Part shown: piece after piece, positions 58,517 to 64,000 of the stretch
Position numbering within the stretch: the stretch's first letter is position 1
How the letters are laid out: each line of letters starts with the position of its first letter
NCBI RefSeq assembly: GCF_003053845.1
Contig: NZ_QAYG01000002.1
Span: forward strand, 248,001 to 312,000
Origin: Breoghania corrubedonensis
Lineage (GTDB): Bacteria > Pseudomonadota > Alphaproteobacteria > Rhizobiales > Stappiaceae
DNA: 64,000 nucleotides
Direction of reading: 5' to 3'
Program-made: the position numbers and the translations under genes
Notes under the pieces: model-generated
Told to the model about the DNA's origin: nothing
Databases searched by the model: none
Seen by the model: only the letters and a program-made list of their open reading frames with translations

Positions 58517-59542
58517 GAACAGCAACACCAGCGAGCCGGCATAAAGTGCCAGCACCAGCGCGCTTTCGAAGCCGATACTGGCAACGCCGTATTTCTCGCG
58601 CCTCAGCATGCCGAGCAGCAGGGCCCCGGTCATGATGATGGCGATCAGCGCGGTCGTGCGGTCGCGGTCGGTCATGGCGTCATAAATCGAGCCGGAATGC
58701 ACCATGTCGGCGGCACACAGGAACATCACCTCGAACGCGTTGCCGCCGATGATGTCGCCGAGCGCCAGGCTCACCGCGCCGATGCGCACCGCGGCGATCG
58801 CCGTTACCAGTTCCGGCAGGGAATTGGCAACGCCGGCAAGCACGGTTCCCACCACCGATTCCGATAACGCGGTCTTCGCCACGATCACGAGGCTCGCCTC
58901 GCCGATAAGGTAGCCCGACAGGGCCGTCATCGTCGCGAAGAATGCAAAGCGCAGCCATAGCGAACGGTCGCTCGCCGCCCCCGGGCGCCTATCCGGCAGG
59001 GAAACCGCCTCGCGTGTCTTGTCGGTAATCACCGGCCGCCACATCGGCCGTGTCTCGATCTGCATCAGGAGCCGCAGCCCGAAGGCGTAGGTCACCGGAA
59101 TGAGGATCGAAACCGGGTGGACGCCCCACAGCGTGACGGAGGGCGTGCTGGAAGCGGAGAGCGCCAAGGCGATGAGGACGACCAGCAACACGCCCTGCGC
59201 CAGCCCCGTGACGCTGGCCGCGGCGTGTTCCAGATTGGCCTGACGGTAGACCAGATCGGCGACGGCGATGAAGGCGGTCTGCGCCGTCAGCCCGCCAAGC
59301 GCGTTGCCCACCGCCAGCGATGGCGCCCCTTCCGCCGCCGCCGTCACCGATGTGAACGCACCGGGCAGCGACGTCGCCGCCCCCACGAACAGCGCGCCGG
59401 CCACCACCTCGCCCATGCCCGTGCGGTCGGCCAATTCGTCCGCGACCGAAGAAAGCCGCACGCCGGCAAGCGTAATGACGCCGGCGGCAACGGCAAAAAG
59501 CACGATGGCGAGCGAGAGCGGCATTCCGGAAAGGTCGATCAT
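58511..59542 (-). CDS. Sodium/calcium exchanger (CaCA) family membrane protein
   Basis: 343 residues from the ATG at 59542 (GAGGAGG just upstream); an ATG 15 codons earlier is possible but adds a non-hydrophobic peptide. About ten membrane spans in two inverted halves. The alpha repeats are GALFVGAATSLPGAF...  and GTVLAGVANSLPELVTAIAA, with the acidic residue in the second (SLPE) but not the first (SLPG), an unusual asymmetry for CaCA proteins. It probably exchanges Ca2+ or another cation for Na+ or H+; the missing Glu makes this uncertain. Confidence 0.82.
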   Translation of the reverse strand: MIDLSGMPLSLAIVLFAVAAGVITLAGVRLSSVADELADRTGMGEVVAGALFVGAATSLPGAFTSVTAAAEGAPSLAVGNALGGLTAQTAFIAVADLVYRQANLEHAAASVTGLAQGVLLVVLIALALSASSTPSVTLWGVHPVSILIPVTYAFGLRLLMQIETRPMWRPVITDKTREAVSLPDRRPGAASDRSLWLRFAFFATMTALSGYLIGEASLVIVAKTALSESVVGTVLAGVANSLPELVTAIAAVRIGAVSLALGDIIGGNAFEVMFLCAADMVHSGSIYDAMTDRDRTTALIAIIMTGALLLGMLRREKYGVASIGFESALVLALYAGSLVLLFV

Positions 59543-59608
59543 TCCCTCCTCGATGCGCGGGAGAAACGAAGGGATAAGATGCCGCATCGGGGCGACAGCC
59601 CCCAGTTA

Positions 59609-59629
59609 TACGTTGATTTACGCAACGTA
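59609..59629. promoter_or_regulatory. 21-bp dyad TACGTTG-N7-CAACGTA
   Basis: Perfect 7-bp arms separated by ATTTACG in the 172-bp gap between the divergent exchanger and lipoprotein genes. It looks like an operator for one or both; no regulator is adjacent. Confidence 0.6.
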
Positions 59630-59714
59630 CTACTCTCATATTCCCGCGCGGCGCCCCGGTTACCCCGGATGCGCCCTGAACGTATTTTGCTCATTTGCCT
59701 TGGGGGGCAACAGT

Positions 59715-60176
59715 TTGATCCGTATTTTCGCAAGCCTGCTTCTGGCGGGCGGGTTGGCCGCGTGCGGCACCGTCACCCGGGGGACCGAGGAACAGGTCTC
59801 CTTCCACAGCAGTCCCGATGGCGCCAAGGCGCAAACGACGATCGGCCTCGCCTGCGTCACGCCCTGCACGATGGATATTCCGCGCAAGAAGGCCTTTCAG
59901 GTCACCATGACCAAGGAGGGCTACGAGCCGCAGACGGTCGACGTCAAGACCAAGGTCTCGGGCGGCGGCGCGGCCGGTGTGGCTGGAAACGTGCTCCTCG
60001 GCGGCGTGATAGGCGTTGGTGTGGACATGGCTACGGGCGCGGCGCTGAACCATGAACCGAACCCGGTCTTCGTCGATTTCGAAGCCCCGCAGAACACGTC
60101 CAAGTCGCCGGAGCAGCCGGAAGTGAAGCCCTACCAGCCGAAGGGCCCGCAGCCGCTCCGGACGCCGGTTTCCTGA
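59715..60176 (+). CDS. Lipoprotein with PEGA-like domain
   Basis: 153 residues from a TTG start at 59715 (GGGGGG upstream). Signal with lipobox GLAAC at about residues 13-17, so Cys17 should be lipidated. The mature part has FHSSPDGAKAQTTIGLACVTPCTMDIPRKKAFQVTMTKEGYEPQTVDVKTK, a PEGA-like beta fold, then GGGAAGVAGNVLLGGVIGVGVDMATGAALNHEPNPVFVDFE, a Gly-rich hydrophobic segment typical of small outer-membrane lipoproteins. Tail rich in Pro/Lys. Function unknown. Confidence 0.8.
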   Translation: MIRIFASLLLAGGLAACGTVTRGTEEQVSFHSSPDGAKAQTTIGLACVTPCTMDIPRKKAFQVTMTKEGYEPQTVDVKTKVSGGGAAGVAGNVLLGGVIGVGVDMATGAALNHEPNPVFVDFEAPQNTSKSPEQPEVKPYQPKGPQPLRTPVS

Positions 60177-60260
60177 GGCGCGACCGGGAGAAAAAACCTC
60201 CCTCCGACACGTTTCGTCGGGCACCGGGCCATGGCGGCGATCACCTCCCGTTCCATCGTC

Positions 60261-60345
60261 ATCCCCCGGCTTTGTCCGGGGGATCTATCGGCCTCTCCGC
60301 GCATGCGGTGGCCAGCAATGGATTGCCCGGACGAAGCCGGGCAAT
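60261..60345. repeat. Inverted pair of REP-like palindromes
   Basis: ATCCCCCGG-CTTTGT-CCGGGGGAT (60261-60284) and ATTGCCCGG-ACGAAG-CCGGGCAAT (60322-60345). The second, reverse-complemented, matches the plan of the first (GTCATyCCCCGGCTTyGTCCGGG). Such pairs are common dispersed intergenic elements in alphaproteobacteria. It lies in the convergent gap between the lipoprotein and monooxygenase genes. Confidence 0.8.
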
Positions 60346-60420
60346 GACGGCGGAGGGCGCAGAGCGGTTTCGCGGGCCTGCAGGCTCATTCCGAAAGCCT
60401 CAGCCACACGCCATCCGGCC

Positions 60421-60750
60421 TCAGCGGACTTCCGTCAACAGAACCTCGAAGCCTTCGAAATGCGGCCCGCCGACATAGATCGGCTTGCGATCGCCCGCCC
60501 CCTTGTGCGCGGCGCGGAAGGCTTCCGACTTCGTCCAGTTGATGAAATCGTCGTAGCTCGCCCAAAGCGTGTGCGAGGCGAAGAGGGTGTGGGGTTCCTC
60601 GGTTTCTTCCGTCACTTCCGCCCCCTTCAGGAGCTTGAATTCCACGAAGCCGGGAACCTCGCTCAGATGGCGGTCGCGATTTTTCCAAACCGTCTCGAAT
60701 TCCTCCTCGTGGCCCGATTTCACCCGAAAGCGGTTCATCGCGATATACAT
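60421..60750 (-). CDS. Antibiotic biosynthesis monooxygenase-like protein, possible IsdG/HmoA haem monooxygenase
   Basis: 109 residues in one ABM-type ferredoxin-like domain. MYIAMNRFRVKSGHEEEFETVWKNRDRHLSEVPGFVEFKLLKG and NWTKSEAFRAAHKGAG match the HmoA/IsdG pattern, with Asn6, Trp (about residue 76) and His (about 86) at the positions of the IsdG Asn-Trp-His triad. It would open haem and release iron. It is 31 bp downstream of tonB and transcribed with it, which supports the haem role. An uncharacterised ABM protein is the alternative. Confidence 0.75.
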   Translation of the reverse strand: MYIAMNRFRVKSGHEEEFETVWKNRDRHLSEVPGFVEFKLLKGAEVTEETEEPHTLFASHTLWASYDDFINWTKSEAFRAAHKGAGDRKPIYVGGPHFEGFEVLLTEVR

Positions 60751-60781
60751 GCTGTGGTTTCCTTGTTTCTGTCAGGATCAT

Positions 60782-61738
60782 TCACGGCGCCTGATAGCGG
60801 AATGGCACCGTAACCGTTTGCGACTTCTGGGTCATTTCGTCCGGAAAATCCGGGAACGGAGAGACCCGCGTCACGTTCTCCATGGCCGCGCTGTCGAGCT
60901 CGGCACTGCCCGAGGAGCGAACCACCCGCAGGCCGCTGACCGCGCCGGAGCGTGCTATGGTGAAGCTCACCCGCACGACACCTTCCGCGCCGCGCGCACG
61001 GCGCGGATAATGCTTGGCGCGCTGCAGGCGGGCATTGACGCTGCCAAGATAATTCGACGTCGCCTTGCGGCCCCCATCGCCACGTTCCGCGGTTCTGGCT
61101 CCCACCGACTGCCCGCGCGCCTGGTCGCGATCGGAATTGCCGCGCTTGACCGGCTTGCTCCTCTTCACGACACGTTTCTTCGTCACCTCGCGCTTCGGCC
61201 GCTCGACCTCCGGCTTCAGCGTGGGAACGGGCGCCGTGACGATATCGGCGACGACGCTTTCCGGCTCCACCGGCTGCGCCATCTCAGGCTCGATCTCGGT
61301 GATCTGCTCGTCCGGCAGGATCTCTTCCACCGGCACCTCCGGCCGCTTCGGCACAACCTCGGGGGCCGGCATGACCGGCTCCGCATCGTCGAGAAGGATG
61401 GGGCTCACCGTCGCGACCCGCTGCGGTTCTGCAATCTCCGCCTCCTCGACCGGTTTCGCCTCCTCTGTCAGCTCCTCGGTCACTTCCTCGACCGGCACCT
61501 CCTCCACCGGCGCCTCCTCGACCGGCTTGATCTCCTCGTCCGGCAGCGGCTCCACCGGTCTGGATACGTTCGTGCCCTCGAACAGGTCCTCCATATCGCC
61601 GACACGGGCATGCTCGCCGCCGGGCGAGACGGACCGCTCGATGAGGGGAGCACCACCGAAATCGTAATGCGCGCCGACCGCCAGATGAATGGCAAACGAG
61701 GCGGCGAAACAGCCGAGAAGCAGGGGACGCGTCCTCAT
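60782..61738 (-). CDS. tonB: TonB-family energy transducer
   Basis: 318 residues. An N-terminal membrane anchor (LLLGCFAASFAIHLAVGA) is followed by a long Pro/Glu-rich periplasm-spanning region, a basic stretch (RPKREVTKKRVVKRSKPVKRG) and the C-terminal domain (YLGSVNARLQRAKHYPRRARGAEGVVRVSFTIARSGAVSGLRVVRSSGSAELD). It couples the proton gradient to outer-membrane receptors. Its ATG overlaps the upstream exbD stop as ATGA. No receptor gene is in the window. Confidence 0.93.
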   Translation of the reverse strand: MRTRPLLLGCFAASFAIHLAVGAHYDFGGAPLIERSVSPGGEHARVGDMEDLFEGTNVSRPVEPLPDEEIKPVEEAPVEEVPVEEVTEELTEEAKPVEEAEIAEPQRVATVSPILLDDAEPVMPAPEVVPKRPEVPVEEILPDEQITEIEPEMAQPVEPESVVADIVTAPVPTLKPEVERPKREVTKKRVVKRSKPVKRGNSDRDQARGQSVGARTAERGDGGRKATSNYLGSVNARLQRAKHYPRRARGAEGVVRVSFTIARSGAVSGLRVVRSSGSAELDSAAMENVTRVSPFPDFPDEMTQKSQTVTVPFRYQAP

Positions 61739-62217
61739 TCGCCCGCTCCCGCACCGGGTTCGGGCGCAGACGCCGTCGCGGCGCCCTCTTGCGCAGTCGC
61801 CTCCGCACCCGCATCACCGGGTGCCTGGCGCGCGACGAGCACGATCCGCTCGCGCCCCGCCTCGCGGGCACTGACGAGGATCCCGTTCAAGGCGGAGGCG
61901 GGCAGCGACTTGTCGGCAACAATGCGCAAGGGCTGTGCTCGCTCTTCCTCGCCGCCGGCTGTAAGCGTTGCCACCAGCGCATCGGGCGCGATCGTCTTGC
62001 CGCGCAGCGTCATCGTGCCATCGCTCAAGATCACCAGCGCACCGCCCGTGTCGGTCTTCGCGCGTTCCACCGAAACGTCCGGCGGGTTGACGTCATGGGC
62101 GTCGTTGGGCTCCACCGATCCGGCGAAAAGAAAGAAGATCAGCATCAGGAAGACGACGTTGATCAGCGCGATGGTGTTGTCGGTCCGCGCCCGTTCCATG
62201 GGTTCGTGCATCCGCAT
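61735..62217 (-). CDS. ExbD/TolR-family protein 2, with Asn in place of the membrane Asp
   Basis: 160 residues. The membrane segment reads TIALINVVFLMLIFFLFAG; the conserved membrane Asp of the family (LIDVVF...) is replaced by Asn (AAC codon). In E. coli ExbD that Asp is required for proton-driven activity. The periplasmic domain has VILSDGTMTLRGKTI and PLRIVADKSLPASALNGILVSAREAG, and an Ala/Glu-rich tail follows. The other ExbD keeps Asp, so this may be a structural or regulatory partner. It is separated from the upstream exbD by two bases. Confidence 0.88.
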   Translation of the reverse strand: MRMHEPMERARTDNTIALINVVFLMLIFFLFAGSVEPNDAHDVNPPDVSVERAKTDTGGALVILSDGTMTLRGKTIAPDALVATLTAGGEEERAQPLRIVADKSLPASALNGILVSAREAGRERIVLVARQAPGDAGAEATAQEGAATASAPEPGAGAGE

Positions 62218-62219
62218 CG

Positions 62220-62612
62220 CTATCTCCCCGCAACGAGAATGCTGGAAAGCTCGGCGGCCTCCACCGCATCCATGGCGCTTACCACGTCCTGCACGTTGGC
62301 CTTCTCACCCGACAGGATCGCCACCTTCGCGATGTCGTTTTCCTTCAGCTCCGCCAGACGCGAAGCAAGATCCTCAAGCGTCACCGGCCGGCCGTTGAGA
62401 TCCATCCGGCCTTCGCCATGGATGCGCAGGAGGGCGGGACGCGGGGCGTTGGTAGCCGTTGTCGCCGTTCCGCCGCCGCCCGACAGGGGCAACGCCTGGT
62501 AGTGCGAGAACGTTGACGCCAGCATGAAGAACAACAGCAGCAGGAAGATGACGTCGATCAGCGACGTCAGTCCGATTGGTCGCCGTCTGGTTTTGGAATG
62601 ACTAATGCGCAT
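62220..62612 (-). CDS. exbD: Biopolymer transport protein ExbD, copy 1
   Basis: 130 residues from the ATG at 62612, which overlaps the end of exbB by 11 bases; an in-frame ATG at 62624 is possible. The membrane segment GLTSLIDVIFLLLLFFMLASTF retains the essential Asp. The periplasmic part contains MDLNGRPVTLEDLASRLAEL and ALDAV-type helices. With ExbB it forms the proton channel that powers TonB. Confidence 0.93.
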   Translation of the reverse strand: MRISHSKTRRRPIGLTSLIDVIFLLLLFFMLASTFSHYQALPLSGGGGTATTATNAPRPALLRIHGEGRMDLNGRPVTLEDLASRLAELKENDIAKVAILSGEKANVQDVVSAMDAVEAAELSSILVAGR

Positions 62613-63318
62613 GCCTGCGTCCATGGCTGGCGAGATCGACGACACCCACGGGGGCGGCTTCGGTCGGCTTGCCGGTGAAGAATGCGGTGACGAGGTCTTC
62701 CATCGCTTGCTGCTCACGCTCGATGCGACCATCGCACCAGCCGACGAAGACAGAGGTCGGGATAGCGACGGCAAGCCCCACGGCGGTGGTCAGCAGCGCC
62801 ACCCAGATGCCGCCTGCCAGCACAGAGGGATCGACATTCGCACCCGCCCCCTGCATGGACTGGAACGCCTGGATCATGCCCAGCACAGTGCCGAACAGGC
62901 CGATCAGCGGCGCGGTCTGGGCAATCATGTCGAGCGGACGCAGGAACGAGCGCAGGTGCGCGAGCTTGTTGAGGCAGACGCGTTCGATGTCCTCGCGCAG
63001 CTGGGCCTCGGTGCCCCGGCCGTTGCTGGCACCGCGCACCAGATGGACGAGCACGTCGCCCAGCACCGAACGTTCACCGCCTACATGCTGCATCGCCGTC
63101 TCGCGCTCGCCCGAGATCCAGACCCTGAGGACCTTGCGCGCGTTGACGTGACGCCCGGTGCCGGCGGCGTGGAACTGGATGAGCTTGGCGAGCGCCAGAG
63201 CGAGCGTGATCACCGACAGCGCTCCCAGAAGCACCACCACCGGGCCCCCGGTGCGCGCGAGCTCAAGGATCGGGGCGAACATGTCCGCCAGGAACGGCGG
63301 CAGACCAGACGAATTCAT
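62602..63318 (-). CDS. exbB: Biopolymer transport protein ExbB
   Basis: 238 residues, MotA/TolQ/ExbB family with three membrane spans. The first span is GGPVVVLLGALSVITLALALAKLIQF; the second and third contain PLIGLFGTVLGMIQAF and GGIWVALLTTAVGLAVAIPTSVFVGW, the family signature. It forms the pentameric motor around ExbD. First motor gene of the operon. Confidence 0.94.
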   Translation of the reverse strand: MNSSGLPPFLADMFAPILELARTGGPVVVLLGALSVITLALALAKLIQFHAAGTGRHVNARKVLRVWISGERETAMQHVGGERSVLGDVLVHLVRGASNGRGTEAQLREDIERVCLNKLAHLRSFLRPLDMIAQTAPLIGLFGTVLGMIQAFQSMQGAGANVDPSVLAGGIWVALLTTAVGLAVAIPTSVFVGWCDGRIEREQQAMEDLVTAFFTGKPTEAAPVGVVDLASHGRRHAH

Positions 63319-63395
63319 GGCGAACTCCTAATGGCTGAAGCCGGAGGTCCGGCTGCTGGCTTGCGGCAACCCGGGCCGGGGCCTTCGAACCGGTG

Positions 63396-63839
63396 TTAAA
63401 GACTGAGGCCGATGTCGATCCGGCTGCTTGTCTTCAGGTTGGCAAGACAGGAAGCCGGGTCCACCCCCTCTCCCTTGCAGGTGCGCACGTCGTTGACCAG
63501 AACGGCGGAAACCTTGTCGCACGCGCGCTTGGCGATGTTGAAACGCAGAACCCGGGTCTTGCCGGCCGGCATCGCACCAAGGCTCAGCGCGGACATGTCG
63601 GAGACGCCGCCGGCCGCGTCGAAGACCACGATATCAAGGCCGAAGTCGGACAGCGCCTTGTCGAAGCCGTTGCGTGCGACAAGCGTCGCCTGGCAGGCCG
63701 AGCCGACGGTGGAGGCCCCGTTGAGCTCCAGCGTGATCTGGCCATCCGCGGCAATGGCGGGGCCGATCGCGGCAAGCCCCGTCGCCAGAGCGGCGGCGGC
63801 GCAAAGGGAAGTAAGGCGGGCTCGGCTGCTGCCGCTCAT
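63396..63839 (-). CDS. Secreted protein of unknown function upstream of exbB
   Basis: 147 residues from the ATG at 63839, giving MSGSSRARLTSLCAAAALATGLAAIGPAIAAD with a signal peptide cut near AIAA/D (residue 31); longer in-frame starts are less plausible. The mature part is probably an immunoglobulin-like beta sandwich: ITLELNGASTVGSACQATLVARNG, DFGLDIVVFDAAGGVSDMSALSLGAMPAGKTRVLRF, with Cys residues (CDK, CKG, CLA) that may form disulfides. No family recognised. It precedes exbB by 77 bp on the same strand and is probably the first gene of the Ton operon. Confidence 0.7.
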   Translation of the reverse strand: MSGSSRARLTSLCAAAALATGLAAIGPAIAADGQITLELNGASTVGSACQATLVARNGFDKALSDFGLDIVVFDAAGGVSDMSALSLGAMPAGKTRVLRFNIAKRACDKVSAVLVNDVRTCKGEGVDPASCLANLKTSSRIDIGLSL

Positions 63840-64000
63840 GGGCTGGCCTTTCGGTTGGCGGAACGTCGCATCGCACTGGTGCATGGACAAGAACTCCTTC
63901 GTCGGCCGCGTGCGCCAGGCAGGGGCTTGCATCACCCCGTGTCCCTTCGCCTTTGCGCGGCGCGTGCCGGAACGGTCGAACCGCCCCGGCACTGGTTATC

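Noticed and set aside
56758-64000. A second attachment site (copy of the tRNA-Thr 3' end) marking the far end of an island
   Set aside because: I looked for a repeat of the tRNA 3' segment downstream in the window and found none. An island boundary is therefore not shown.

Overview
The window is high-GC chromosomal DNA of an alphaproteobacterium. A Hyphomicrobiales member, possibly Stappiaceae-like, is an inference from gene order and protein style, not a measured placement. Support comes from the order tRNA-Tyr, tRNA-Gly, tuf, tRNA-Trp, secE, nusG, rplKAJL, rpoBC, rpsLG, fusA, tuf, S10/spc/alpha operons; from two tuf copies; from a BA14K-type protein; and from a short-LID adenylate kinase. 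Nearly every gene is chromosomal core or ordinary accessory content. No CRISPR array, transposase, integrase or complete prophage is visible.

Layout. 1-18.4 kb is accessory and housekeeping: a cut-off RluA-type pseudouridine synthase, a Tat-type MsrB, a very large patatin-like lipase followed by three tandem sterol-desaturase/fatty-acid-hydroxylase paralogues, CrcB, RarA, a DegP-type protease, a TetR-EamA pair beside a GFA-type enzyme and a YghU-type GST, a tautomerase-SDR pair divergent from a LysR regulator, and a chemoreceptor. 18.7-54.4 kb is the translation/transcription supercluster, all on the minus strand. It runs from a good sigma70-like promoter in front of tRNA-Tyr down to rplQ and its terminator, and is interrupted only by a DoxX gene and an unknown 98-residue protein gene between rpoC and rpsL. 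54.8-60.2 kb holds an RlmB-type methyltransferase, a BA14K protein, tRNA-Thr with an AT-rich orphan gene and a repeat array just downstream, three small unknown genes, a Ca2+/cation exchanger and a lipoprotein. 60.4-64 kb is a TonB energy-transduction operon: unknown secreted protein, exbB, two exbD genes, tonB, then an IsdG/HmoA-like monooxygenase, probably for haem or iron uptake.

How the genes work together. The core block supplies RNA polymerase, elongation factors, about half of the ribosomal proteins, SecY/SecE and the tRNAs. Several long gaps inside it carry perfect hairpins that could act as attenuators or processing sites. The patatin plus three di-iron hydroxylase-like membrane enzymes could form a lipid-modification neighbourhood. 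The TetR/GFA/GST genes look like an electrophile or aldehyde detoxification neighbourhood with a perfect 12-bp palindrome between them.

Most notable observations: the upstream tuf copy has two Val-to-Gly changes in a highly conserved stretch while otherwise nearly identical to its twin; the second ExbD lacks the membrane aspartate of the family; three desaturase-family genes lie in tandem; and an AT-rich orphan follows tRNA-Thr behind five copies of a 7-bp motif in alternating orientation.
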